Below are positions 7,756 through 16,279 of a stretch of 64,000 nt of DNA, in pieces. Source of the stretch: Streptacidiphilus neutrinimicus (GTDB lineage: Bacteria; Actinomycetota; Actinomycetes; Streptomycetales; Streptomycetaceae). The stretch spans positions 66,671 through 130,670 of the forward strand of contig NZ_BBPO01000007.1 of the NCBI RefSeq assembly GCF_000787815.1. Reading direction: 5' to 3'. Position numbers and translations under genes: made by a program. The notes under the pieces were generated by a model. The model made no database searches, was not told the origin of the DNA, and worked only from the letters and a program-made list of their open reading frames with translations. Numbering within the stretch: the first letter of the stretch is position 1; each line of letters begins with the position of its first letter.

Positions 7756-8802
7756 TCATTCTGCCCCGGGTTGCCAGCAGCAGCCGCAATCGGGGTGCGC
7801 CTCCAGCGACCGGCGGCGCATCGAGCCGTCGACCATGGAGATGTCGACCCACCCGCCCAGGCTAGGCGGTGCCGCACCGTCCAGGTAGATCAGCGCGTGC
7901 AGCGCCGCGGTGGACGCGACCGTGGCCGCCAGGGTGGCGTCGCAGGCGCCCGGCGCGGGCCGGCCGCTGCAGTGCTGAGCCAGGAGCAGCGGCCAGCTCG
8001 GGTCCTGCTCGGCGCGTCGGCAGGACAGGCAGCGCCCGCACGGGCTGTTGCCTGGCAGGACCAGCGGCCCCACCGAACCGGTCGTCTCCACCACACCCGC
8101 GTACAGGTGGGGGAGCCCGGCCTGCACCAGCGCCTGCCCGAGCTCCGGATCGGGCAGGCCGCGCGGCGCCACCACGACGAGATCGGGGAGCCCCTGGGCG
8201 GCGGCCGTCTCGTCGGGCCGCCAGGGCGCTGCGCGGCGGACGGCCGCCTTGGCCGCGTCGGTCCGCAGCCGGCCAGTGTCGTCGGGGCGCAGCCCCGCCG
8301 GCGAGGCGTCCTCGGGCCGTACTCGGCCCGCGTCGCGCACGCGGACCCTCCCCACCCCGGCTGCTGCGAGCAGCGAGGCGACCGCCGCCCCGACCCGCCC
8401 GGCCCCGCGCACCTCGACCCGGACCTCCCGGCGGGCGAGCAGAGCGGCTGGCGCCGCGCCGGGACCGGGCCGGGCGAGCGAGAGGGCGGCCAGATCCGGT
8501 GCCAGCCTCGCCCGCTCTTCGGGCGGAAGGGCCAGCAGCGGCCGGTGGGCGGCGCTGTCGTCGAGGGCGTCGCAGGCGAGCAGCTCCTCCAGCAGCTCGT
8601 CGACGCGCTCGGGGCCGATGCCCAGGCGAGCCGCCTCGCCCGGCAGCGCGGCCAGTTCCCTCGTGCCGTCCAGCAGGTCCAGGAACCGCACCTCGTCGGG
8701 CGCGGCCGCCACCGTGCCGCCGTGCCGGGAGTCGAGGCCGAACTGCAGCGTCTCCCGGTCGCGCCAGGCGCGGTGCAGAGCGGGCTTGAGACAGGGGCGC
8801 AT
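7756..8802 (-). CDS. ThiF/E1-like adenylyltransferase fold protein, degenerate
   Basis: This 348-aa protein resembles the ThiF/MoeB/E1 superfamily: a Rossmann-like segment around VEVRGAGRVGAAVASLLAAAG (about 140-160) and a C-terminal zinc-type cysteine pattern (CGRCLSCRR, later CGCC). The nucleotide loop is degenerate (GAGRVG rather than GxGGxG), and the N-terminal 100 residues look like the helical leader-binding domains found in this group. No peptide-modification genes are nearby, so a role in RiPP maturation is not supported. The start at 8802 has a GGAG about 9 nt upstream; an earlier ATG at 8853 has only a weak site. It sits in the same conserved block as in other streptomycetes. Confidence 0.75.
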   Translation of the reverse strand: MRPCLKPALHRAWRDRETLQFGLDSRHGGTVAAAPDEVRFLDLLDGTRELAALPGEAARLGIGPERVDELLEELLACDALDDSAAHRPLLALPPEERARLAPDLAALSLARPGPGAAPAALLARREVRVEVRGAGRVGAAVASLLAAAGVGRVRVRDAGRVRPEDASPAGLRPDDTGRLRTDAAKAAVRRAAPWRPDETAAAQGLPDLVVVAPRGLPDPELGQALVQAGLPHLYAGVVETTGSVGPLVLPGNSPCGRCLSCRRAEQDPSWPLLLAQHCSGRPAPGACDATLAATVASTAALHALIYLDGAAPPSLGGWVDISMVDGSMRRRSLEAHPDCGCCWQPGAE

Positions 8803-9050
8803 CGACGTCTCCGTTCCGAGCGGGGGTCCTGCCGGATCTGACGCGCTCAGCATGCACCTGAGGCGGAAAACATGCGCAAAGTTATCCACAGGGCTGTGGA
8901 TATGGTCTGATGATCGCTCAAATCCGCTGTGAGTTGGTCCGACTTTGGCGCGAATCCGCCCTATTCCCACCGTCGCGACGACCACCCGAAGGGAGAAATT
9001 CAGCCAATGGGTGGGGACTTTTGTCGGTCCCGGCAGGTAGCGTCTTCGAC

Positions 9051-9638
9051 GTGGCTGCTGGACCGGAGCACCGTCCTGCTGCGCCGCGCAGGCCTGCTCT
9101 GGCAACAACCCAGAGCCGGTTGTCGGCGCAGAACGTCGAGGTGCGCAGAAGCGCCCGCCGCAGCCGCACGGTGTCCGCCTATCGCGAGGACGGGCGCACC
9201 GTCGTGCTGATCCCCGACCGCATGTCCGCGGCCGAGGAGAAGCGCTGGGTGGAGCGGATGCTGGATCGGCTCGACGCCCGGGAGAGTCGGCAGATCCGCG
9301 GTGACGACGAGCTGGCGGCGCGCGCCTGTGAGCTGTCCAGGAAGTACCTGGGTGGCCGGGCCAAGCCGCGGAGCGTCCGCTGGGTCACCAACCAGAACAC
9401 CCGCTGGGGCTCCTGCACCCCGTCGGAGGGGACGATACGCCTCTCCCACCGGCTGCAGGGCATGCCCGAATACGTGGTCGACTACGTGCTGCTGCACGAG
9501 CTCGCCCACCTCCTGGAGCCGGACCACGGGAGCCGGTTCTGGGCCCTGCTGGAGGCGTATCCCCGCACCGAACGGGCGCGGGGCTACCTGGAGGGAGTCG
9601 TCGCCGCCCGGCTGCCTGCGCAGCGCGAGAGCCACTGA
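9051..9638 (+). CDS. YgjP-like zinc metallopeptidase (DUF45/WLM type)
   Basis: The protein has the zinc motif HELAH (in VLLHELAHLLEPDHG) near its C-terminus, preceded by the family's RWGSC signature (NTRWGSCTP) and a central basic region. This is the YgjP/DUF45 metallopeptidase family, cytosolic, substrate unknown. The start is uncertain. I chose the GTG at 9051 (195 aa) because TAGCGT lies 8 nt upstream and could be a -10 element giving a leaderless transcript; the frame stays open to 8910, but that extension is poorly conserved-looking. It is divergent from the ThiF-like gene. Confidence 0.82.
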   Translation: MAAGPEHRPAAPRRPALATTQSRLSAQNVEVRRSARRSRTVSAYREDGRTVVLIPDRMSAAEEKRWVERMLDRLDARESRQIRGDDELAARACELSRKYLGGRAKPRSVRWVTNQNTRWGSCTPSEGTIRLSHRLQGMPEYVVDYVLLHELAHLLEPDHGSRFWALLEAYPRTERARGYLEGVVAARLPAQRESH

Positions 9639-9805
9639 GGCCGCGCACATCGAGCAGTCAGGGCGCCTTCGGCGTCCCCGCCTCGTCCGCCCTCGCCCGG
9701 GCTCTGCGGGCCGGGCCTCTCAGCCCGGCCGCGTCAGGGCAGCCGGAGTCGGCACGGCCCGAGCGAGCTGCACGGCTCGAGTCAACGCGTCTCGAGTCGG
9801 GCCGG

Positions 9806-9850
9806 CCCACGTCACGTCAGCCCACGTCACGTCAGCCCGCATCAGCTCAG
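9806..9850. repeat. 15-bp tandem repeat at the 3' end of the Nudix gene
   Basis: Three units of CCCACGTCACGTCAG (the last is diverged: CCCGCATCAGCTCAG) run without gaps. The last unit contains the Nudix stop codon (9842-9844, minus strand), so the array appears to be an outward duplication of the gene's own end. It lies between convergent genes. Confidence 0.85.
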
Positions 9851-10426
9851 CGTGATCCTGGCCAGCTCCGTCAGCCGCCGGACGGAGGCGTCGGTGTCCG
9901 TCGGCAGCCCGTCCCACGGAAACCAGCGCAGGTCCAGGGACTCCTCGCTGATCTGGGCCACCGCGTCGGCCGGGGCGACGATCAGGTACTGGACGTCCAG
10001 GTGCGTGTTCTCGGGCTGGTCCTTGCCGGCGCAGCGCACCGCGTGGCGGTCCAGCTTGGCGGGCCCCTCCCCGACCAGGGCCAGGCCCTCGGAAATGCCG
10101 GACTCCTCCCGGGCCTCGCGCAGGGCGGCAGCGGCCAGGGTCGTGTCCTCCGGCTCGCAGTGACCGCCCAGCTGCAGCCAGCGGCCGACCTTGGGGTGCA
10201 GGGTCAGCAGCACCCGCCCATGCTCCGCGTCGACGACCAGGGCGCTCGCGGTGATGTGGGCGGGACGGCAGCTACGCCAGACCCCGTCGGCGCGGGCGTC
10301 GAGGTGGGCCAGGTAATCGTGCCGCAGGAGGTCCTGCTCGGGGTCGGGCGCCTCCCAGGAGCTCAGCGTCCTCACGGCGTCCGCGTGGAGCGCGGAGAGG
10401 GAGATCGTCTCGGTGCGCGAGATCAC
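9842..10426 (-). CDS. Nudix hydrolase
   Basis: This 194-aa protein carries a Nudix box (GGHCEPED...LREAREESGI, about residues 106-130) with one extra residue between the glycine and the REAREE helix compared with the strict consensus. The family cleaves nucleoside diphosphates linked to another moiety, using Mg2+ bound by the glutamates of that helix; the substrate cannot be read from sequence. The start GTG overlaps the stop codon of the upstream metalloprotease gene by 4 nt (GTGA), so the two are translationally coupled. Confidence 0.88.
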   Translation of the reverse strand: MISRTETISLSALHADAVRTLSSWEAPDPEQDLLRHDYLAHLDARADGVWRSCRPAHITASALVVDAEHGRVLLTLHPKVGRWLQLGGHCEPEDTTLAAAALREAREESGISEGLALVGEGPAKLDRHAVRCAGKDQPENTHLDVQYLIVAPADAVAQISEESLDLRWFPWDGLPTDTDASVRRLTELARITLS

Positions 10427-12156
10427 TGCTCGGTACCCGGCTTCCCCTCGTCCTCCTCGCCCGGCTTCCCTTCGTCGGACTCGCCGGCGGAGGTGCCTTC
10501 GGCCGAAGGCTTCTCTTCGCCGGAGTCGGCATCGGAGTCGGAGCGCGTGTCGGCCTCGGGGGCGCCGGGGCGTCGCCCGGCCGCCTCGTTGAGCATCTCG
10601 TCGAGCTTGGAGAAGTCGATCCCACCCTCGGCGAGGTCGGGGGCGGCGGCTCCATGTACGAAGCCGTCCGGGTCGTCCAGGTCTGCCGCGGTGGGGAGCA
10701 TGTCCGGGTGACCCCACAGGGCGTCGCGGCCGTCGGTGCCGCGGGCGTCGGCCAGCGAGGCCCACAGGCGGGAGGCGTCACGGAGGCGGCGCGGGCGCAG
10801 CTCCAGGCCGACCAGTGTGGCGAAGGTCTGCTCGGCCGGGCCACCCGTCGCACGCCGGCGACGCAGGGTCTCGCGCAGGGCGGCGGCGTGCGGCAGGTGC
10901 GGGGAGGCGGCGGCGTGGACCACGGCGTCCACCCAGCCCTCGACGAGCGCGAGGGCCGTCTCCAGCCGGGCCAACGCGGCCTTCTGCTCAGGGGTGTCCT
11001 CGGGCTGGAACAGCCCGCCCCCGAGGGCCTCCTGCAGCGACTCGGGGTTCGTCGGGTCGACCTGACCGACCAGGTCCTCGAGGCGGGCGGTGTCGACCTT
11101 GATGCCGCGCGCGTAGGCCTCGACGGCGCCGAAGAGGTGCTGGCGCAGCCATGGCACGTGGGCGAAGAGGCGCTGGTGCGCGGCCTCGCGCAGGGCGAGG
11201 TACAGGCGGACCTCGTCGGCGGGCACGGAAAGCCCCTCGCCGAACAGCTCGATGTTCTGCGGCAGGAGCGCTGCCTTGCCGGCCGGGCCCAGCGGCAGGC
11301 CGACGTCACTGGAGCCGAGCACCTCGGCTGCCAGGGCGCCGAGCGCCTGGCCGATCTGGGTGCCGAACATGGCCCCGCCCATGCTGCGCATCACACCGAG
11401 CAGCGGGCCGGCCATGGCCTGCATCTCCTCGGGGACCACGCTGCCCATGGCGTTGCCGACCCGCTCGGCGACCGGGTCCACAAGCTGCTGCCAGGTCGGG
11501 AGGGTGGCCTCGATCCACTCCGCCCGGCTCCACGCGACCGCCGAGGCCGCGCCGGCGGGCAGCGCCGTCGCCGAGTCCAGCCAGAGCTCGGCGAGGCGCA
11601 TCGACTCGGAGACGGCGGACCGCTCCGACTCCGCGACAGAGCGGTCCTTGGACCCCGCCTCCTCGCTGCCCTGCACGACCGCCTGGCGGGCGATGTTCTT
11701 GGCGAGCTCCCAGTTGACCGGCCCGCCGTCGAAGGAGAGCATCTGGCCCAGCTGCTGGAAGGCGGCGCCGAGGTCGTTGGGGTTCAAGCCGCCGAAGATG
11801 GCGGCGAAGGGGTTGTCACCGGCGTCGCCGGAGCCGCCCGTGCCGCCTGGCAGACCGGGAAAGCCGGGGAATCCGAATCCGAACGGGTTGCCGCCCTGGC
11901 CACCACCGCCTGAGCCGCCGCTTCCGGAGCCGCTGCCCCCCTGGCCGCCGCCGCTCCCCGAGCTGCCGCTGCCACCCCCGGAGCCGCTGCCGCCGCTCCC
12001 TGAGCCGCCGTCGCCGCCCTGGCCGCTGCCGCCGCCGCTGCCCTTGTCATTGTGGCTGCCTGAGCCGCCGTGGCTGCCGGAGCCGCCCTGCTTCCCCTCC
12101 ATGCCCTCCTCGGGCTCCTCGGGGGGAAGGCCGAAGCCGAAGGGGATGTCGCTCAC
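10423..12156 (-). CDS. Zinc-dependent metalloprotease family protein (DUF2342)
   Basis: This 577-aa protein belongs to the actinobacterial DUF2342 'zincin-like' family, the Rv3195 group that sits near ylbL and whiB7 in Mycobacterium. The recognisable core includes MFGTQIGQALGALA and REAAHQRLFAHVPWL, which holds the presumed metal-ligand histidines. Residues about 20-110 are an extreme Gly/Ser low-complexity linker (GSGGGSGSSGSGGGQGGSG style) that then reaches a GNPFGFGFPGFPG motif; the C-terminal 60 residues are acidic and disordered. No signal peptide is evident. The start GTG has GAGGCGA upstream. The activity of this family is unproven, so 'protease' is a fold-based name. Confidence 0.85.
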   Translation of the reverse strand: MSDIPFGFGLPPEEPEEGMEGKQGGSGSHGGSGSHNDKGSGGGSGQGGDGGSGSGGSGSGGGSGSSGSGGGQGGSGSGSGGSGGGGQGGNPFGFGFPGFPGLPGGTGGSGDAGDNPFAAIFGGLNPNDLGAAFQQLGQMLSFDGGPVNWELAKNIARQAVVQGSEEAGSKDRSVAESERSAVSESMRLAELWLDSATALPAGAASAVAWSRAEWIEATLPTWQQLVDPVAERVGNAMGSVVPEEMQAMAGPLLGVMRSMGGAMFGTQIGQALGALAAEVLGSSDVGLPLGPAGKAALLPQNIELFGEGLSVPADEVRLYLALREAAHQRLFAHVPWLRQHLFGAVEAYARGIKVDTARLEDLVGQVDPTNPESLQEALGGGLFQPEDTPEQKAALARLETALALVEGWVDAVVHAAASPHLPHAAALRETLRRRRATGGPAEQTFATLVGLELRPRRLRDASRLWASLADARGTDGRDALWGHPDMLPTAADLDDPDGFVHGAAAPDLAEGGIDFSKLDEMLNEAAGRRPGAPEADTRSDSDADSGEEKPSAEGTSAGESDEGKPGEEDEGKPGTEQ

Positions 12157-12290
12157 GAGTCGCCTCGATCTGATAGGCCGGCGCCGGAACACGGCGGGTG
12201 CCGGGTGCACCGCCATGCCCTGGCCTCGGGCAGGATGGACCGGTACGTGACACTTACGTACGCATCAAAACTAACCGTGGAGGATAGCCG

Positions 12291-13448
12291 GTGAGTTCCC
12301 CGCCTTCGGACGTTCGCTCTCGGCTGACCGGTGACCAGGTGGGTCCGGCGGGTATGGAGGAGGCCGAGGTGGGCCGACCCGAGTACACCGGACCGCCCCT
12401 GGTCGTGGCCGTCACCGGTGCGGCCTCTGGCATGGGCGAGCGCTTGGTGCGCCGCCTGGCCGAGGCCCAGGGCGTGCGGCGGGTGCTGGCGATCGACGAG
12501 CGTCGCGGCGAGGCCCGGGGCGTCCAGTGGCGGGTTCTCGACGTGCGGGACCCCGCCGTGGCCGAGCGGCTGGCCGGCGTGGACGTGGTGGTCCACCTCG
12601 CCCTCGACCTCGGGATGGAGTCGGATCCCAAGGCGCGGTCGGCGTACAACGTGCGCGGCACCCAGACCGTGATCACCGCCGCGGCGGCCGCGGGGGTGCA
12701 CCGGGTGGTGCTGTGCACTTCCGCGATGGTCTACGGGGCTCTGGCCGACAACGAGGTCCCGATGGCCGAGGACGCGCCGCTGCGGGCCACCGAAGAGGCC
12801 ACACTCGTGGGCGACCTGCTGGAGATCGAGCGCCTGGCCCGCAGGGCGCCGCACGTTCACCCGGGGCTCTCGGTGACGGTGCTGCGCCCGGCCGTGCTGG
12901 TCGGGCCCGGGGTGGACACCGTGCTGACCCGGCACTTCGAGGCGCCGCGCCTGCTCGTGGTGGCGGGCTCCCGGCCGTGCTGGCAGTTCTGCCACGTCGA
13001 CGACCTGACCACGGCGCTGGAGTACGCGGCGCTCGGCTTCGTCGAGGGCGAGGTCACCGTGGGCTGCGACGGCTGGCTGGAGCAGGAGGAGGTCGAGCAG
13101 ATCACCGGCATCCGCCGGATGGAACTGCCCGCCTCGCTCGCGCTCGGGACGGCTGCCCGGCTGCACCGGCTCGGTCTGACCCCGGCCCCGGCGGGGGACC
13201 TGGCCTACACGATGTATCCGTGGGTGGTCTCGGGGAGCCGGCTGCACGAGGCGGGATGGCGGCCGCGCCACAGCAACGAGGACGTGCTGGCGGAACTGCT
13301 GGCGCAGGTGTCCGGGAACCACGCGGTAGCCGGCCGTCGCCTCAGTGGCAAGGACGCTGCGACCAGCCTGGGTGCGGCAGGAGCGACGGTGGCCCTGGTG
13401 GGAACGGCGGCGCTGGTGCGTCGGGCCCGTAAGCGGCGACGCGTCTGA
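12291..13448 (+). CDS. Atypical SDR-family NAD-dependent epimerase-like protein with C-terminal membrane tail
   Basis: This 385-aa protein has a Rossmann nucleotide motif, TGAASGMGE, at residues 42-50 and an extended-SDR layout (VVHLALD, STSAMVYG segments). The YxxxK catalytic pair expected after the serine is not visible: the corresponding place reads VGDLLEIE, so it may bind NAD(P) without acting as a dehydrogenase. A hydrophobic stretch followed by RRARKRRRV ends the protein and looks like a tail anchor. GTG start with GGAGG 8 nt upstream. It is divergent from the DUF2342 gene and part of the conserved block. Confidence 0.83.
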   Translation: MSSPPSDVRSRLTGDQVGPAGMEEAEVGRPEYTGPPLVVAVTGAASGMGERLVRRLAEAQGVRRVLAIDERRGEARGVQWRVLDVRDPAVAERLAGVDVVVHLALDLGMESDPKARSAYNVRGTQTVITAAAAAGVHRVVLCTSAMVYGALADNEVPMAEDAPLRATEEATLVGDLLEIERLARRAPHVHPGLSVTVLRPAVLVGPGVDTVLTRHFEAPRLLVVAGSRPCWQFCHVDDLTTALEYAALGFVEGEVTVGCDGWLEQEEVEQITGIRRMELPASLALGTAARLHRLGLTPAPAGDLAYTMYPWVVSGSRLHEAGWRPRHSNEDVLAELLAQVSGNHAVAGRRLSGKDAATSLGAAGATVALVGTAALVRRARKRRRV

Positions 13449-13566
13449 GCCCGAGGGGACGGAGTCACGGCTCGAGAAGGGGCAGCGGGCGAATAGCGGG
13501 GCCTTGGCGGAAATCAGATGTCACGATGCGGAATCGACTCTTGAGCCCCGCCTCCGATCCGTCATC

Positions 13567-14019
13567 ATGGAGGCCATGAGCCCCAACACGACGGCCGACG
13601 ACCCGATTCGCCTGCTCGCGCTCCGTGAGACCGCGCTGTCGCTCGACGAGGTCTACGCCGCGGTGCAGCACGACGCCGCCGGCGGGACCGACGTCTTCAT
13701 CGGCACGGTCCGTGACCACGACGGCGGCAAGGGCGTCACCGCTCTGGAGTACAGCGCGCACCCCACCGCGGAGGCCGAACTGCGCCAGGTGGCGGAGAAG
13801 GTCTGCGCGGATTTCCCGGTTCTCGCGCTCGCCGCCGTGCACCGGGTCGGACTGCTGGAGATCAACGATGTCGCAGTGATCGTGGCGGTCTCCTGCGCCC
13901 ACCGTGGCGAGGCGTTCGAGGCCTGCCGACGCCTGATCGACACGATCAAGCACGAGGTGCCGATCTGGAAGCACCAGCGTTTCGGCGACGGCACCGAGGA
14001 GTGGGTCGCCGCCTGTTGA
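13567..14019 (+). CDS. moaE: Molybdopterin synthase catalytic subunit MoaE
   Basis: MoaE with MoaD converts precursor Z (cPMP) to molybdopterin by adding two sulfurs. The 150-aa protein shows FIGTVRDHDGG near the N-terminus, the ALEYSAHP segment, the HRVG strand and the catalytic-site motif KHEVPIWKHQ (about 129-138). No moaD is adjacent, so the small subunit must be encoded elsewhere. The start is ambiguous between ATG 13567 and ATG 13576; neither has a well-spaced Shine-Dalgarno, so the transcript may be leaderless. Confidence 0.93.
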   Translation: MEAMSPNTTADDPIRLLALRETALSLDEVYAAVQHDAAGGTDVFIGTVRDHDGGKGVTALEYSAHPTAEAELRQVAEKVCADFPVLALAAVHRVGLLEINDVAVIVAVSCAHRGEAFEACRRLIDTIKHEVPIWKHQRFGDGTEEWVAAC

Positions 14020-14179
14020 GCGGCCGGTGAGGTCCACCTGAATCAGGGGTGCCGCGAGCCGATGTGTCTCGCCCGTCCGCCGCACGGGTATGGATCGGGT
14101 GCGTGACCGGCATGGCCCGGTGATCGTTGTGCCGATCAGCGACTAGTCTGCTGATATCACGATGATCTGGGAGAACGAC

Positions 14180-14347
14180 ATGGGTGTGCTCGCCTGGTGG
14201 ATCATTCCGCTGGTGGGTGGTGTGCTCGCCGCACTCTGGGTGACCTGGTCCTCCCGAACCCGCTCGACGGGCGACCGGGATTCCGTGCAGGGCTACGAGC
14301 GCTTCCGTGAGGCCATGGAACGCACGACTGACCGGCCGGAAGCCTAG
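14180..14347 (+). CDS. Small single-pass membrane protein
   Basis: This 55-aa protein has one N-terminal transmembrane helix (about residues 3-22, LAWWIIPLVGGVLAALWVTW) and a charged cytoplasmic tail ending in a short helix (YERFREAMER). The ATG at 14180 follows GGGAG at suitable spacing; an in-frame ATG lies 18 nt upstream. It is conserved in position before the ylbL-type protease, which suggests a role linked to it or to the envelope. Function unknown. Confidence 0.75.
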   Translation: MGVLAWWIIPLVGGVLAALWVTWSSRTRSTGDRDSVQGYERFREAMERTTDRPEA

Positions 14348-14389
14348 TCCGCCGGGCGTGACCGCGCGCGCGTCCCGTACTGTCGTGCC

Positions 14390-15481
14390 ATGCCACGCCG
14401 CTCCGCGACGATGCTCGCCGCCACGTTGATGCTCATAGCGCTCTTCTGCGTCGCCCTCGTGGTGCCGGCGCCCTACGCCGAGATGAGCCCCGGGCCGACG
14501 TACAACACGCTGGGTGAGCAGAACGGCAAGCCGGTCATCGTCATCACCGGTCACCCGACCTTTCCGACCACGGGCAACCTGAACATGACCACGGTCGAGG
14601 TCAGCAGCGCGGACTACCAGCCGAGCCTGGTCTCCGCACTGATCGGCTGGGTCAAGAGCGACATGGCGATCGTGCCGCACAGCACGCTCTACCCCGACAA
14701 CCAGACCGAGCAGCAGGCCCAGCAGCAGAACGCCGAGGAGTTCTCTGCCTCGCAGGACAGCGCCAAGGCGGCCGCGCTCGGCAGTCTGGGCTACCCGGTC
14801 AAGGCGGAGGTCGTGGTCGCCGCGGTCGTGGAGGGCAGCCCCTCGGTGGGCAAGTTGCACGCCGGTGACGTGATCCTCGCCGTGGACGGCACCCGCGTCA
14901 CCGACCCCCAGCAGGTGTCCACCCTGGTCACCAAGCACCAGCCGGGTCAGGACGTGGTCTTCACGGTGATCCCCAAGGCGAAGACCTCGGACATCACCCA
15001 GACGCCGGCCCAGCAGGCGGCGGTCGAGCAGAGGGTGACCATCACCACCGCGAAGAACCCGGACACCGGCAAGGCCATGGTCGGCATCCAGCCGGACGTC
15101 GAGCACACGTTTCCGTTCGACGTGCAGATCAACTTGGGTGACGTGGGCGGGCCGAGCGCCGGCCTGATGTTCGCGCTCGGCATCGTGGACAAGCTCAACG
15201 GCACCAACCTGACCGGCGGAAAGTTCATCGCCGGCACCGGCACCATCGACGCGCACGGGAACGTCGGGCCGATCGGCGGCATCAGCATGAAGCTGATCGC
15301 GGCCCGCGACGCCGGTGCGCAGTACTTCTTCACCCCGGCCGACAACTGCGCCGAGGCGGCCTCCTCCACGCCGAGCGGCCTCACCCTCGTCAAGGAGACC
15401 AGCCTCAACGGCGCGCTCCAGGCGCTCGCTGACATCCGCTCGGGCAACACCGCGGCGCTGCCGTCCTGCGCGGCCAAGTAG
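14390..15481 (+). CDS. Membrane-anchored PDZ-Lon (S16) protease, YlbL family
   Basis: This 363-aa protein has an N-terminal membrane anchor (about 7-28), a PDZ domain (about 130-205, with LHAGDVILAVDG) and a C-terminal Lon-type S16 domain. The catalytic dyad is present: S256 in GGPSAGLMFA and K301 in GISMKLIAARDAGA, 45 residues apart as in Lon. It is predicted to cleave extracytoplasmic or membrane substrates without ATP; YlbL is linked to recovery from DNA damage in Bacillus. TACTGT (14378-14383) lies 6 nt before the ATG, so the mRNA is probably leaderless. The 3' end runs into a tandem repeat copied from its final codons. Confidence 0.93.
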   Translation: MPRRSATMLAATLMLIALFCVALVVPAPYAEMSPGPTYNTLGEQNGKPVIVITGHPTFPTTGNLNMTTVEVSSADYQPSLVSALIGWVKSDMAIVPHSTLYPDNQTEQQAQQQNAEEFSASQDSAKAAALGSLGYPVKAEVVVAAVVEGSPSVGKLHAGDVILAVDGTRVTDPQQVSTLVTKHQPGQDVVFTVIPKAKTSDITQTPAQQAAVEQRVTITTAKNPDTGKAMVGIQPDVEHTFPFDVQINLGDVGGPSAGLMFALGIVDKLNGTNLTGGKFIAGTGTIDAHGNVGPIGGISMKLIAARDAGAQYFFTPADNCAEAASSTPSGLTLVKETSLNGALQALADIRSGNTAALPSCAAK

Positions 15482-15562
15482 TCCCTAACGGCCAAGTAGT
15501 CCCGAACGGCCGAGTAGATCCCGACCGGCAAAGCAGTTCCGACCGGCCAAGTAGTCTCGATC
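15472..15562. repeat. 18-bp tandem repeat seeded at the ylbL-type gene stop codon
   Basis: Five consecutive units (18,18,19,18,18 bp) of the type GGCCAAGTAGTCCCGAAC begin in the last codons of the protease gene, so the first unit contains the gene's own GCC AAG TAG. Later copies are diverged. The array fills the gap before the hairpins that separate the convergent genes. Confidence 0.88.
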
Positions 15563-15605
15563 GCCCGAGCGGGCGATCGGCCGTCAGCCGATCCGGCTGA
15601 CGGCC
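15558..15605. terminator. Two consecutive hairpins between convergent genes
   Basis: Hairpin one pairs CGATCGCCC with GGGCGATCG (within 15558-15579). Hairpin two has a perfect 12-bp stem (15579-15590 with 15594-15605) and an ATC loop. They lie between the protease gene and the PPA1309 gene and probably end both transcripts. Confidence 0.7.
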
Positions 15606-15612
15606 GAGCCGG

Positions 15613-16152
15613 TCAGCTGAAGGTGGTCAGCAGTGCGTCGGCGAGGCCGGGGACCAGATCCGGGCCGGTGAGCACCTCGCGGGCGGAGTCCTTCTCGCGC
15701 AGGCGCAGCGCGGACTCCCGGCTCCCGTCGCGCAGTACGGCGACGGTCATCCGGACCTCCTGACGCTCGGGGTGCTTGGCGACGAAGGCGGCCAGTTCGC
15801 GCTCGCCCTTGCCCTTGGGCAGCTGCGACTCGGCGGAGGGCGGGAGGATCAGCCGCTCGACGACCAGGGCGCAGCCGACGACCGCGTCCGGCCAGGCGAT
15901 GGTGCCCAGGAACTCGTCGAGCTTGGCGTCCCTCGGGAGCTCCTCCTGCTCGATCGGGGTCAGCTCGCCCTCGGCGCCGGACTCCAGGCCGAGCTGACGG
16001 GCCAAGGCGGGTTCGTTCGCCAGGAGCTTGCCCGTGTCCACCAGGGCGAAGAGGCGAGCGGGCTGGTCCCAGCCGAGGCCGGCGACGTACTCGTCGATCT
16101 CGAGTGCGGCGCGGGTCAGCGGGCGGGCGGCGGGGGGTGTGGCGTCGGACAT
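15613..16152 (-). CDS. PPA1309 family protein
   Basis: This 179-aa cytosolic protein is a conserved actinobacterial protein of unknown function (PPA1309 family). Typical segments are LEIDEYVAGLGWDQPARLFALVDT near the N-terminus, the central LTPIEQEELP and the C-terminal KHPERQEVRMTVAVLRDGS. It has no metal or nucleotide motif. In related genomes it lies, as here, between the YlbL-type protease and the UPF0182 gene. The start ATG follows GGAG; an in-frame start 33 nt upstream is less convincing. Confidence 0.85.
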   Translation of the reverse strand: MSDATPPAARPLTRAALEIDEYVAGLGWDQPARLFALVDTGKLLANEPALARQLGLESGAEGELTPIEQEELPRDAKLDEFLGTIAWPDAVVGCALVVERLILPPSAESQLPKGKGERELAAFVAKHPERQEVRMTVAVLRDGSRESALRLREKDSAREVLTGPDLVPGLADALLTTFS

Positions 16153-16279
16153 GCTCCATATCCTCACATGTAAGCGGGAACTCAAATAATCGTCGTCGGA
16201 GTTGGACTAGCGGTCCCTGGAACCGCGCCGAGCCGGGGACGACCTGCCCAGTCGATGACGAGCTCCCCGAGGACCCGCC

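Noticed and set aside
7756-8802. RiPP maturation locus around the ThiF-like gene
   Set aside because: No precursor peptide, YcaO or transporter genes adjoin; the gene belongs to a conserved core block.
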